A stretch of DNA of 64,000 nt from DASRGL01 sp035651115 (GTDB lineage: Bacteria; Armatimonadota; Chthonomonadetes; Chthonomonadales; Chthonomonadaceae). Both the position numbers and the translations under genes were made by a program. The DNA lies in the NCBI GenBank assembly GCA_035651115.1, contig DASRGL010000431.1:3915-67914 (forward strand). Reading direction: 5' to 3'. Position 1 is the first letter of the stretch. Every line of letters starts with the position of its first letter. Below are positions 1 through 8,845 of this stretch, piece after piece. The notes beneath the pieces were generated by a model that saw only the letters and a list, made by a program, of their open reading frames with translations, had not been told where the DNA came from and searched no databases.

Positions 1-78
1 AGACACGGAGAGAAATCCCCGTGTCTCTTCTGGTATGAATCAATGGTCGCAGCTTACCCAACATAGGCAGGAAGCGAG
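1..78. other. Leader with hairpin upstream of the phosphorylase gene
   Basis: Bases 1-26 form a hairpin with AGACACGGAG-type and CCCGTGTCT arms. This resembles the CACGGAGACACGGAG repeat seen again near 32.04-32.13 kb and in the reverse sense near 34.33 kb. AGGAAG at about 67-73 serves as ribosome binding site for the ATG at 79. The upstream gene lies outside the window. Confidence 0.4.
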
Positions 79-1410
79 ATGAACGCCTACGACATCATCG
101 CGAAAAAGCGGGACGGCGGGGAACTCCGCGCGGAGGAGATCGCGCTTTTTGTGCGGGGTGTCGTGGAGGGCCGCGTGCCGGACTACCAGGCCAGCGCGTG
201 GCTGATGGCGGTCTATCTGCGCGGCATGACCGACCGGGAAACGCTCGACCTGACGCTTGCCATGCGCGATTCGGGAAGCCGGGTAGACCTCTCCGACCTG
301 CCCAACGGCCCGGCGCTCGACAAGCACAGCACGGGCGGCGTGGGCGACAAGACGACGCTCGTAGTCGTGCCGATGCTGGCGGCGGCGGGCGTGCCGATGC
401 TCAAGATGAGCGGGCGCGGCCTGGGCTTCTCCGGCGGCACGGTGGACAAGCTCGAATCCATCCCCGGCTTCCGCACGAGTCTGACGATTGATGAGGCGAA
501 AGCGCAGGTGCGGCGCATCGGAGCGGCGCTGATCGCGCAGTCCGCCGAACTTGCGCCCGCCGACAAAATCCTCTATGCGCTCCGTGACGTGACCGCCACC
601 GTCGAGAGCATTCCGCTCATCGCCAGCAGCATTATGTCGAAGAAACTGGCGGCGGGCGCGGGGCGGATCGTGCTGGACGTGAAGGTGGGGCGGGGCGCGT
701 TCATGAAGACGCGGGAACGGGCAGAAGAACTGGCGCGCGCGCTGATCGCCATCGGCAGGGGCGCGGGCGTGCCGACCTCCGCCGTGCTGACCGCGATGGA
801 CGAACCGCTCGGTTGGGCGATAGGCAACGCGCTGGAGGTGCGCGAGGCGCTGGACACGCTGGCGAATGCGCCGCAGACCGAGCCGCGTTTTCGCGACCTG
901 TGCATCGCGCTGGCCGCGCACGGCCTGATGGCGGTCGGGAAGGCGGCAGACCACGATGCGGGCCGTGCGCTGGCGGAGCGGATATTGACGTCCGGCGCGG
1001 CGGCGGAGAAGTTTGCGGAGATCGTGGCGGCGCAGGGCGGGCCGTCGGGCGGAGTGGAAGCGATGGCCGCCGCGCTGCCGGTCGCGCCGCTGCAAGTCGT
1101 CGTGAAAGCGGAGAGTGCGGGCGTCGTCGCGGGGATAGATGCGGAGGCGGTTGGGCGGCTGGCAATGGCGATGGGCGGGGGCCGCGCCGCCAAATCCGAC
1201 CCCATTGATCCGGCGGTCGGCATCGTGCTGCGCTGCAAGGCGGGCGCGAGCGTGCCGCCGGGAACGGAACTGGCGACCCTGCATCTGCGCGCTGCCGATG
1301 GCGCGCGGGCCGATGCATTTGCCGGGACGCTGCGCGCCGCCTATTCCCTCGCGCCGGAGGGCCAGGCTTCCCCGCCGCCCGCCTCCCCGGTTCTCGCCAT
1401 CCTGCCTTGA
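79..1410 (+). CDS. pdp: Pyrimidine-nucleoside (thymidine) phosphorylase
   Basis: Reversibly splits pyrimidine (deoxy)nucleosides with phosphate to give base and (deoxy)ribose 1-phosphate; a cytosolic salvage enzyme. The 443 residues match the family length. The helical N-terminal domain (about 1-65) precedes the signature DKHSTGGVGDK (81-91), in which K82 and H83 belong to the phosphate site. Then come SGRGLGFSGGT and SSIMSKKLAAGA of the substrate site, and a C-terminal alpha/beta domain from about 345. ATG at 79 follows AGGAAG. The sequence alone does not decide between the thymidine-specific DeoA and the broader Pdp. It could act downstream of the secreted nucleoside hydrolase near 55 kb, but that is inference. 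Confidence 0.93.
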   Translation: MNAYDIIAKKRDGGELRAEEIALFVRGVVEGRVPDYQASAWLMAVYLRGMTDRETLDLTLAMRDSGSRVDLSDLPNGPALDKHSTGGVGDKTTLVVVPMLAAAGVPMLKMSGRGLGFSGGTVDKLESIPGFRTSLTIDEAKAQVRRIGAALIAQSAELAPADKILYALRDVTATVESIPLIASSIMSKKLAAGAGRIVLDVKVGRGAFMKTRERAEELARALIAIGRGAGVPTSAVLTAMDEPLGWAIGNALEVREALDTLANAPQTEPRFRDLCIALAAHGLMAVGKAADHDAGRALAERILTSGAAAEKFAEIVAAQGGPSGGVEAMAAALPVAPLQVVVKAESAGVVAGIDAEAVGRLAMAMGGGRAAKSDPIDPAVGIVLRCKAGASVPPGTELATLHLRAADGARADAFAGTLRAAYSLAPEGQASPPPASPVLAILP

Positions 1411-1547
1411 TGCCGCCCTTTCCCCTACGATTACGTAAACTTAACCGGAGCGGTGTGTACTCCGGCACAGCCGAAAATCCCTGGACTGTGCTATAGTATA
1501 GGCGCGACGCAATCGCGAACGAAATCGCTCCAATGGATAAGTAAGTG

Positions 1548-2912
1548 ATGACGGAAGACCGTGTGCAAACTCTGGAACAGAATCTCGCCATGCGCGACCG
1601 CCAGATCGAGGCGGTGCATCGCGTCAGCGCGGCGCTGTTCTCCAAGACCGATCTCGACTCCCTGCTCCATGAGACCCTGCGGGTCTCGCTGGAGACGCTG
1701 GAAGCCGACGCCGGTTCTATCTATCTCTACGATAAAGAGAAGCGGAAACTCGTCTTCCGCTATATCTACGGCGGCGCGCCCTCCCTGCTCGGCGTCGAGA
1801 TAGACCCGGAAGAAGACCGGGAGGGCAAGGCCGCCACCGTCTTCCGCACCGGCCTGCCGCTGCTGACCGATACCCGCACGGACACCCATAACACCAGTAT
1901 TGACGACCGCACGGGCTACCACACCAGCAACCTGCTCACCGTTCCTCTGAAGAATCTCGGCGGCGAGACCATCGGCGTGATGCAGGCGCTCAACAAGCGA
2001 TCCGGGCCGTTCGGAGAGGATGACCTGGAACTGATGGAGATCATCGGCAGCCTGGCCGCGACCTCCATCGTCAACACGCAACTGGCGGAGGAGGCGCGGC
2101 TGGCGGCGGTGGCGCGGGCGCTCGGCGACCTGAGCCACGACATCAAGAACGCGCTGACGCCGGTGGAGTCGATGGTGGATACGACCGTCGTCTCGTTCGT
2201 CGAGCCGATGTATAAGCGGCTGGATACGCTGCTGGCCGCGTGGGAGACGGCGCACCCGGAGATGGCGGCGGCGCTGCGCGAAACGATAGGGCCGCTGCGG
2301 GACTGGTATCCGGAGATGCTGAGTTCGGTCAACGACGGCTGCGGGGACATTCGAGAGATGGTCAGCCAGATCGCCGACTACATCAAAGGCGCGCAGGCGA
2401 CTCATATCGAGGTCTCCGACCTGAAGGCGGTGCTGGAGGAGCGGCTGCGGCGGCTGAACGTGGTGGCGCGCAACCGCCGCGTGACGATTCATCTGGAAGG
2501 ACTGGAGAGCGTGCCGCCGTTCCCGTTCGACCGGCGGCTGCTGGGCCGGGCCGTGTTCAACCTGGTCAACAATGCGCTCGGCGCGATCAGCGAGGCGGTG
2601 CAGAGGCGGACGCTCACCCTGCGGCCCTCCGGATTCAATGTCTGGGTGCGCGCCCGCGCCGTGCCGGAGGGAACGTTCCCGGAAGGCGGCTACTGCCTGA
2701 TCGCGGTGCAGGACGACGGCCCCGGCATCCCGGAGCGAGTCAAGAGCCTGCTGTTCACGCCGCAGGTCATCAGTACGACACCGGGCGGCACGGGCATCGG
2801 CACGCGCTTCGTCAAGAGCGTCGCGGACGCGCACGGAGGGTTGGTCGGCGTGGAGAGCCAGATGGGAGAGGGCGCGCGCTTCTGGATCAAGCTGCCGCTT
2901 GTGGGGACCTAA
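1548..2912 (+). CDS. GAF-domain sensor histidine kinase
   Basis: Soluble two-component sensor kinase of 454 residues with no membrane segment. A short coiled coil (1-30) leads into a GAF domain (about 25-185), which ends in the usual VPLKNLGGETIGVMQALNK strand. Next is a phosphoacceptor helix with LSHDIKN, where H197 is the likely phosphorylated residue, and then a HATPase domain with N box LVNNALGAI, G1 box DDGPGIP and G2 box GTGIGTRF. The linker between H box and ATPase is longer than usual. GTG at 1545 directly precedes ATG at 1548; the ATG is preferred. No response regulator lies next to it, so its partner is unknown. TATAGT at 1492-1497 is a possible -10 box. Confidence 0.88.
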   Translation: MTEDRVQTLEQNLAMRDRQIEAVHRVSAALFSKTDLDSLLHETLRVSLETLEADAGSIYLYDKEKRKLVFRYIYGGAPSLLGVEIDPEEDREGKAATVFRTGLPLLTDTRTDTHNTSIDDRTGYHTSNLLTVPLKNLGGETIGVMQALNKRSGPFGEDDLELMEIIGSLAATSIVNTQLAEEARLAAVARALGDLSHDIKNALTPVESMVDTTVVSFVEPMYKRLDTLLAAWETAHPEMAAALRETIGPLRDWYPEMLSSVNDGCGDIREMVSQIADYIKGAQATHIEVSDLKAVLEERLRRLNVVARNRRVTIHLEGLESVPPFPFDRRLLGRAVFNLVNNALGAISEAVQRRTLTLRPSGFNVWVRARAVPEGTFPEGGYCLIAVQDDGPGIPERVKSLLFTPQVISTTPGGTGIGTRFVKSVADAHGGLVGVESQMGEGARFWIKLPLVGT

Positions 2913-3086
2913 CCCCCCGTCCCCCTGCCCTAAAACGCTGCGCTGGGAAGGGGGAGCCAAAACACAAGGCTTGTGCCTCTCTTCCAACTCGCTACCGAGT
3001 TCAGGAGGAGGGCAAAGCCTCCAATCGGACTCTCCCCCTTCCCAGCGAGCCTGCGAGCGTTTTAGGGAAGGGGGATGGGGGGGTTA
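2913..3086. repeat. GC-rich foldback repeat between the convergent kinase and crp genes
   Basis: The left arm (2928-2956) runs from CCCTAAAACGCT to CGCTGGGAAGGGGGAG. The right arm (3032-3067) is its near-perfect inverse: CTCCCCCTTCCCAGCG, then AGCGTTTTAGGG. A spacer of about 75 bases separates them. It sits between convergent genes and could end both transcripts. The arms-plus-spacer design is shared with the copies found inside coding sequences in this window. Confidence 0.75.
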
Positions 3087-3088
3087 GG

Positions 3089-3778
3089 TCACTGCATCCG
3101 TTTTTCCAGTTCGGCGCGTTTGTGGATGGTGATGCGGTAGCTGGGGTCTACCGAAAGCAGGCCGCGCTGCCGGTAGGCGACCATCACCTGGTTGACCCGC
3201 TCTCGCGACGCCCCCACCAACTGCGCGATGTCGCCCTGCGTCAGCCGGATGGGGATGAGAATGTCGCCGTTGGGAAGCGTCTGGCCGTACAGATTGCCGA
3301 ACTCGATAAGCTGGTGCGCCACGCGCCCGTACACGTCGAAGGTCGAGTGCGCCAGGATACGCACGTTGGCGAGGCGCAGCCGCCGCGCGAGCAGCCGCAG
3401 CAGATTGCGCGTGAAGGTCGGGATCGTGTTCAGCATCTCCTCGTAGGTGGCGCGGTCAATGGAGATCAGGGTCGTCGCCTCCTGCGTGATGACATCGGCG
3501 GAGCGCGATCCCGAATCGAGCAGGCTCATCTCTCCGAAGGTGTCGCCTGCGGCCAGCAGCGCCAGGAAGACCTCGTTGCCGTCGGGAAGCGTCGAGGAGA
3601 TTTTGACCGTGCCGTGCAGGATAACGAAAAAGTTCTCGCCGGGATCATCCTGATGGACGATGGCTTCGTCGGCGCGATAGGTGCGCTGCCGGGCGTGCGC
3701 CGCGACGAACTCCAACTGTTCCGGCGTGAATTTGTCGAAGAGGGCGATACTGGCAAGCTGTTTGGTATCCAGAGGCAT
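3089..3778 (-). CDS. Crp/Fnr family transcriptional regulator
   Basis: DNA-binding regulator of 229 residues, normal for the family. A cyclic-nucleotide-binding-type beta barrel (about 10-125, with FGEMSLLDSGSRSADV as the phosphate-binding-cassette-like segment) is followed by the dimer helix and a C-terminal winged helix (about 150-220) with recognition region LTQGDIAQLVGASRERVNQV. No cluster of cysteines is present, so it is not an Fnr-type oxygen sensor. FGEMS and the SRSA stretch make cAMP or another cyclic nucleotide plausible. A class III cyclase is present at 59.6-62.2 kb. It is divergent from the glycoside hydrolase at 4 kb and may control it; this is inferred from position only. Confidence 0.9.
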   Translation of the reverse strand: MPLDTKQLASIALFDKFTPEQLEFVAAHARQRTYRADEAIVHQDDPGENFFVILHGTVKISSTLPDGNEVFLALLAAGDTFGEMSLLDSGSRSADVITQEATTLISIDRATYEEMLNTIPTFTRNLLRLLARRLRLANVRILAHSTFDVYGRVAHQLIEFGNLYGQTLPNGDILIPIRLTQGDIAQLVGASRERVNQVMVAYRQRGLLSVDPSYRITIHKRAELEKRMQ

Positions 3779-4003
3779 ACGTCATTTTCGCTTTCTCGAT
3801 GACAGGAGAAACTCCGTCAATCAGGCAGGGGCGCAGGGCCGGGAGCGCATACACGGGTGACAACGCCGTAGGCGTCCAGGCGTTCTCCTCGTCGCCCTGA
3901 TTATAGAGTGGTTAAGAGAGATTGTCAAGTAGGGGCGCAGCGGACGCGCGGCAAGACATCCGGGCGAGGGCGGGACATCGGGTCAAAAAACAGGAGCGAC
4001 AGG

Positions 4004-7000
4004 TTGAAACTTGTGGTCTTGTGGGAAGCGGGCTTCCCGTTTGTGGAGACGGTGGAGACGACGCAGGAGGCGCTGCGGGCCGCCCTGCCGGAAGACGCGG
4101 CAGTGGCGTTCGTTGGGATGGAGGGACTGAAAGCGGCGCTGGCCGACCCCTCCGCCGTTCTGCTCACGCCCTACGGCTCGGCGTTCCCGAAAGCGGCCTG
4201 GCCCGCGCTCCATGCGTTTTTGCAGCGGGGCGGAAGCTGGGTCAACCTGGGCGGCGCGCCGCTCTCGCGGCCCGTTCGCCGCAACGCCGACGGAAGCTGG
4301 CGCGTCGAAGTCCCACAGACCGCCTACGGCAAAGAGTTGGGCATCAACCAGGCGTTTCCGATAGAGTTTGGCCCCCCTCTTTGCGAGGAGAGGGGCCAGT
4401 GGGAGTGGGCGGACGCGCTGGCGCGCATGAATCCGCCGCCCGCGATCCCGAAGATGAACCGGGCCTGGTCGCTGCAAGTGCGCTGCACGGAGACGAAGGA
4501 TTTCCCGCAGGAACAGGGCAGCAGCGGCACGCGCGACGCCGCGCTGCGCAGCCAGTGCTACGCCGGGCGAGACGGCAAGCGGCTGGCCGCGCCTATCATC
4601 GTCATTGACCGCCTGCGCGGGCCGGGCGCGGGCGGGCGCTGGGCGCTGGTGAATGCCGAACTGACGGAACCGCTCGACCCGGCGCTGCTGCGCGTGCTGC
4701 TGGAACATGCGGCTCAGGGGCCGATAGAACTGGAAGTCCGGCCCTCCTTCGCCTGCTACTATCCTGGCGAGCAGCCGTCGCTGAGCGTGCGGGTGAAGGC
4801 CCACCGCCTGCGCGGCACGGCGGCTCTCAGCCTCACGGCCCGCTTTGGAGAGGAAGAGGCGGCCCCGCTCTCCTCCAGCATGGTCACGCTGCCGCTCTCC
4901 GACGCGCCGACCTATCATCGGATCGAGTGGCACGGCCTGACCGTGCCGCATCCCGGCCTCTATCGCGTCGAGGCCCGGCTGTCCCTGGCGGAGGGCGGCG
5001 ACATCCTGGCGCAGACCGAGACGGGCTTCTGGGGCTATGACGAGGAGTTGCTGCGTTCCGCGAAACCGCTGACCCTGAACCGGGACTACTTCGAGCGCGA
5101 CGGCGAACCCTATCCGGTGATGGGAACGACCTACATGGCGGGCGACACGCACCGCAAGTTCCTGTTCGAGCCGAACCCGGCGGTCTGGGATCGCGATTTC
5201 GCCGCGATGAAGGCGGCCGGCGTCAACATGGTGCGTACCGGCCTGTGGACGGCCTGGAAGCGCGTCATGCTCGACCCCGGCGCGGTAGACGAGGGCGTGC
5301 TGCGCGCCTTCGCCGCCTTCTTGCTGACCGCCCGCAAGTACGACATTCCCGTCATCTTCACCTTTTTCGCGTTTCTGCCGGAGGAGTGGGGCGGCAGCAA
5401 TCCCTATCTCGATCCGCGCGCGGTGGAGGCGCAGAAGGAACTCGTCGCGGCGTTCGCGCATCGCTTCGCCCACGTCAACGATCTGATCTGGGACTTCATC
5501 AACGAGCCGTCGTTCTCCGCGCCCGCCCATATCTGGAAGACCCGGCCCAACTACGACGCTTTCGAGCGCGCGGCCTGGGCGAAGTGGCTGGCACAGCGCG
5601 CGGAGACCTTCTCGGAGGAGGAGAAGCGGGCCGCCGATCCGGCAGACGTGTGGCGCGAACGCTGGCGACTGACCCCGAACGCGCCGCTCGACCTGCCCGC
5701 GCTGGCGGATTTCGAGGACCGATATATCTTTCAAGGCACGCATCCGCTCCGCGTCCTGGACTATCGCCTGTTCGCGCAGGAGATGTTCACGGACTGGGTG
5801 CGGCAGTTGGCGGCGGTCGTGCGCAGCAACGGCAATCCGCATCAGTTGGTCACGGTCGGGCAGGACGAGGGCGGCGCGGGAGACCGGCCCAGCCCGCACT
5901 TCCACGCCGACGCCGTAGACTTCACGACGAACCACTCCTGGTGGCAGAACGACGATCTGCTCTGGGACGCGGTGATGACCAAGACCCCGCACAAGCCCAA
6001 TCTCATCCAGGAGACGGGCATCATGTTCGTGGAGAACGTGGACGGCAGCTATCGCCGCACGCCGGAAGACTGCGCGAACCTGCTGGCCCGCAAGCTGGCG
6101 CTCTCCTTCGCCGCCGGGTGCGCGGGCGCGATCCAGTGGCTCTGGAACACCAATATCTACATGGACAGCGATAACGAGGTCGGCATCGGCTTCCTGCGCG
6201 CCGACGGCACGGAAAAGCCCGAACTCGACGTCTTTCGCGGCATCGCCAAGTTTATATGGGAGAACCGGCGCTTCCTGGTCGGGCGGAGGTTGGAAGAGGT
6301 CTGCATCGTCATCCCGCACTCCAACATGTTCAGCGTCCGCAACACTGCCGACATCGCCACGCGCCGCGCCGTCCGCACGCTGGAATACGATCTCGGCGTT
6401 CCGACCCGCGCGGTCAGCGAGTACCGCATCCAGGACATCGGCGACCCGAAACTGATCGTCCTGCCCTCGCCCCGTGTTTTAACACAAACCTGTTGGGAAA
6501 CCCTTCTCGCTAAAGTTGAAGCCGGTGCGATCCTGCTCGTCACCGGCTTTTTCGCCGCCGATGCCTATTGGCGTTCTACAGATTATGCGCAGCGCCTCGG
6601 CCTTGATACGGAGCTAAAGCCCGTTTCCCAACAAGAAATGGTCGCGTATGAGACGAAAAATGTCAACATCGGCGTGAGATTTGTTGGGGATGCAATCCAT
6701 AAGTTAGACAAGGCGGCTTCCAAGGACAGCACGGAATTGAAATTGCGACATATTCCCTATGGCAAAGGGAATATCTACGCCTATCCGGTTCCGGTGGAAC
6801 TTGCAGATAGCCATGCTATCCATTGGCTCTATCCCGATGTCGTTCATGCTGCATTCAATCGAGGCCGAATGCGTTTTGAACACTCAGGAACCGAGTTGAT
6901 TCGCAGATTAGAGTTTGCAGAACACATACTCTACCTTATTGTCAACGAGGCTGGCAGCGAATCGCTTGCCCTGAAACAGATTCGACGCAAGGTGTTCAGT

Positions 7001-7102
7001 AATGAAGAGTTGGAAGGCGAACTGCCTCCTGGTCAGGTTGCACTTGCGTTCAAGCATCGCGAAACGGGCAGCCTGGTAGCGAAGTACGGGCAAACTCTAT
7101 AA
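4004..7102 (+). CDS. GH5-like (cellulase/beta-glycosidase superfamily) glycoside hydrolase, large multidomain
   Basis: Predicted retaining glycoside hydrolase of 1032 residues with a TIM-barrel catalytic domain at about 365-760. E501 in WDFINEPS is the likely acid/base and E670 in IQETGIM the likely nucleophile. The N-terminal third looks like a glutamine-amidotransferase-like plus beta-sandwich region, and the C-terminal part (after about 760) a second Rossmann-like domain. TTG at 4004 is chosen because AGGAG lies seven bases upstream; the open frame reaches 3908, but that extension looks non-coding. No signal peptide is seen. A palindromic insert (4370-4397) lies in frame, and base composition drops clearly from about 6475 to the end. 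The substrate cannot be read from sequence. Confidence 0.8.
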   Translation: MKLVVLWEAGFPFVETVETTQEALRAALPEDAAVAFVGMEGLKAALADPSAVLLTPYGSAFPKAAWPALHAFLQRGGSWVNLGGAPLSRPVRRNADGSWRVEVPQTAYGKELGINQAFPIEFGPPLCEERGQWEWADALARMNPPPAIPKMNRAWSLQVRCTETKDFPQEQGSSGTRDAALRSQCYAGRDGKRLAAPIIVIDRLRGPGAGGRWALVNAELTEPLDPALLRVLLEHAAQGPIELEVRPSFACYYPGEQPSLSVRVKAHRLRGTAALSLTARFGEEEAAPLSSSMVTLPLSDAPTYHRIEWHGLTVPHPGLYRVEARLSLAEGGDILAQTETGFWGYDEELLRSAKPLTLNRDYFERDGEPYPVMGTTYMAGDTHRKFLFEPNPAVWDRDFAAMKAAGVNMVRTGLWTAWKRVMLDPGAVDEGVLRAFAAFLLTARKYDIPVIFTFFAFLPEEWGGSNPYLDPRAVEAQKELVAAFAHRFAHVNDLIWDFINEPSFSAPAHIWKTRPNYDAFERAAWAKWLAQRAETFSEEEKRAADPADVWRERWRLTPNAPLDLPALADFEDRYIFQGTHPLRVLDYRLFAQEMFTDWVRQLAAVVRSNGNPHQLVTVGQDEGGAGDRPSPHFHADAVDFTTNHSWWQNDDLLWDAVMTKTPHKPNLIQETGIMFVENVDGSYRRTPEDCANLLARKLALSFAAGCAGAIQWLWNTNIYMDSDNEVGIGFLRADGTEKPELDVFRGIAKFIWENRRFLVGRRLEEVCIVIPHSNMFSVRNTADIATRRAVRTLEYDLGVPTRAVSEYRIQDIGDPKLIVLPSPRVLTQTCWETLLAKVEAGAILLVTGFFAADAYWRSTDYAQRLGLDTELKPVSQQEMVAYETKNVNIGVRFVGDAIHKLDKAASKDSTELKLRHIPYGKGNIYAYPVPVELADSHAIHWLYPDVVHAAFNRGRMRFEHSGTELIRRLEFAEHILYLIVNEAGSESLALKQIRRKVFSNEELEGELPPGQVALAFKHRETGSLVAKYGQTL
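4370..4397. repeat. Short GC-rich palindrome inside the glycoside hydrolase gene
   Basis: GGCCCCCCTCT and AGAGGGGCC arms flank TTGCGAGG, with one extra C in the left arm. It is translated in frame as a loop rich in Gly, Pro and Glu. It resembles the inner hairpin of the foldback repeats elsewhere in the window. Confidence 0.55.
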
Positions 7103-7208
7103 ATTCGCAAGAAAAGAGAAAAAAACGCAAAGGAAACGAAATGGAAAGTGTCGAATGAGGAAGGAAACGGAGAAGCGTTTCCACCCTGACGGAGAAAGAG
7201 ACGAATTC

Positions 7209-8612
7209 ATGGCGCAGCTATTCACGATGCCGCAGCTTGGCTCGACGATGGAAGAGGGAACGATCCTCAAGTGGCACAAGCAGGAAGGGGACAAAGTGCA
7301 GAAGGGCGAGGCGCTGCTCGCAATCGAGACGGACAAGGCCGCGATGGAGGTCGAGGCGACGACAGAGGGCGTGCTGCGCAAAATCCTCGCGCCTGCCGAC
7401 GCGACCGTTGCCATCCGGCAGCCCATCGCCATCCTCGGCACGGCGGACGAGCCGATTGACGCGCTGCTGGCGGAGGCCGGGGTGACGGAACGGGACTCCC
7501 TCCCCCCAAGAACAGGGGGAGGGCCAGGGAGGGGGGCCACAAGACCTGACGCCCCACGCCTGACGCCTGACGCCCTGCCTGTCTCGCCGCGCGCCCGCCG
7601 CTATGCCGACGCACACGGCGTTCCAGCCGCGGCGCTGGCCGGACGCGGAACGGGAGTGGAGGGGCGTGTCGTCGAGCGGGATGTCATCGCCTTCCTGGAG
7701 GAGCAGAAGCGACAGCCCGTTGCCGCGCCGGGAACCGAGGAGAAAGCCGCGCCGCGCGTCACGCCGCTCGCCGCGCGCATGGCCGACGATCTGGGCGTAG
7801 ACCTGAGCGCACTGGCGATGGGACTGCCCGGCAGCCGTGTGCGCAGCGAGGACATTCTGCGCCATGTCGAAACCGCCCGGCCTGTCACGGAGACCGCCTC
7901 GGCGATGGAGTCTGTCGAAGAGGGCCTGACCGTGCAGCCGTTCGGCGGAATGCGCAAGCGCATCGCGGATAATGTCGCTAAGTCCGCCTTCACCGCTCCG
8001 CACGTCACGCTGACCCTGGAGGTAGACATGACCGAGGCGGCGGAGTTCCGCGCCCGCCTGATACCGGAGATCGAGAAGGCTTATGGCACGCGCCTCTCCT
8101 TCACCGATATTCTTGTCAAGGCGGTGGCCCGCGCGCTCGGCGAGCATCCGCGCCTGAACGCCGCGCTGGTCGGCGAGGAACTGCGCCTCTACTCGCAGAA
8201 AAACATCGGCGTCGCGGTCGCGCTGGACGACGGCCTGATCGTGCCTGTCATCAAGGAGGCGGACAAGAAGTCGCTCGGCGCGGTCTCTGGCGAACTCAAA
8301 GCCCTGGTCGAGCGCGCCCGCGCGGGCAAGTTCACGCCCGACGATCTGGCGGGCGGCACGTTCAGCCTCACCAACCTCGGCGCGTTCAGCATAGATGTGT
8401 TCGATCCGATCATCGTGCCGCCGCAGGCCGCGATCCTGGGCGTGGGCCGCATCGCCGAGAAGCCGGTCGTCCTTAACAAAGAGATCGTCATCCGCAGCAT
8501 GATGCACCTCTGCCTCTCCTTCGACCATCGTATCCTCGACGGAGCGCCTGCCGCGCGCTTCCTCCAGCGCGTCAAGGAGCTGCTGGAAAACCCGCTGCTG
8601 ATTCTGGTGTGA
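7209..8612 (+). CDS. Dihydrolipoyl acyltransferase (E2 of a 2-oxo acid dehydrogenase), two E3-binding domains
   Basis: Core E2 enzyme of a pyruvate- or branched-chain-type dehydrogenase complex; transfers the acyl group from lipoate to CoA in the cytosol. 467 residues. Lipoyl domain 1-78 with K43 in ETDKAAME as the lipoylated residue. Two peripheral-subunit-binding domains follow, starting at VSPRARRYADAHG and VTPLAARMADDLG. The catalytic domain (about 235-467) has H440 and D444 in the HRILDG motif. The first linker is encoded by a palindromic repeat (7496-7538). ATG at 7209 fits the family N-terminus. No E1 or E3 gene is nearby, so the substrate (pyruvate or branched chain) is undecided. Confidence 0.9.
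   Translation: MAQLFTMPQLGSTMEEGTILKWHKQEGDKVQKGEALLAIETDKAAMEVEATTEGVLRKILAPADATVAIRQPIAILGTADEPIDALLAEAGVTERDSLPPRTGGGPGRGATRPDAPRLTPDALPVSPRARRYADAHGVPAAALAGRGTGVEGRVVERDVIAFLEEQKRQPVAAPGTEEKAAPRVTPLAARMADDLGVDLSALAMGLPGSRVRSEDILRHVETARPVTETASAMESVEEGLTVQPFGGMRKRIADNVAKSAFTAPHVTLTLEVDMTEAAEFRARLIPEIEKAYGTRLSFTDILVKAVARALGEHPRLNAALVGEELRLYSQKNIGVAVALDDGLIVPVIKEADKKSLGAVSGELKALVERARAGKFTPDDLAGGTFSLTNLGAFSIDVFDPIIVPPQAAILGVGRIAEKPVVLNKEIVIRSMMHLCLSFDHRILDGAPAARFLQRVKELLENPLLILV
7496..7538. repeat. In-frame foldback repeat in the E2 linker
   Basis: The unit CTCCCTCCCCCCAAGAACAG continues into GGGGGAGGGCCAGGGAGG and folds on itself. The same unit occurs outside genes at 63364-63401 and 63519-63562. 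Here it is translated into a Pro/Gly/Arg-rich linker. Confidence 0.8.
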
Positions 8613-8670
8613 GGCCGTGCCTGAAGCTGCTGCCCTGGAGAACTATCTTTGCTAGGCAGACACAATTCCC

Positions 8671-8700
8671 TTGACAAACCGGGCCATTATCCTCTATTAT
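8671..8700 (+). promoter_or_regulatory. Sigma-70-type promoter
   Basis: TTGACA (8671-8676), 18-base spacer, TATTAT (8695-8700). Transcription would start near 8707 and run about 225 bases before the DUF1559 gene. What lies between is not an evident gene; CCACGACCCA is directly repeated at about 8781-8800. Confidence 0.6.
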
Positions 8701-8845
8701 AGTCTTGAAGATTGTAAGGTGGTTCAGCGATGCGAAATGTCGCCGGACTGACACTGTAGTTCTCCGTAGTATGTCCTAAACCACGACCCACCACGACCCA
8801 TATAACTTAACGCGAGTTGCCTCTCGTTCCGACCCAACGAGCAGA

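Noticed and set aside
3983..6319. 778-codon open frame on the - strand over the GH5-like gene
   Set aside because: Arg/Gly/Ala-rich shadow of a real gene with clear catalytic motifs on the + strand; such long antisense frames are common in GC-rich DNA.
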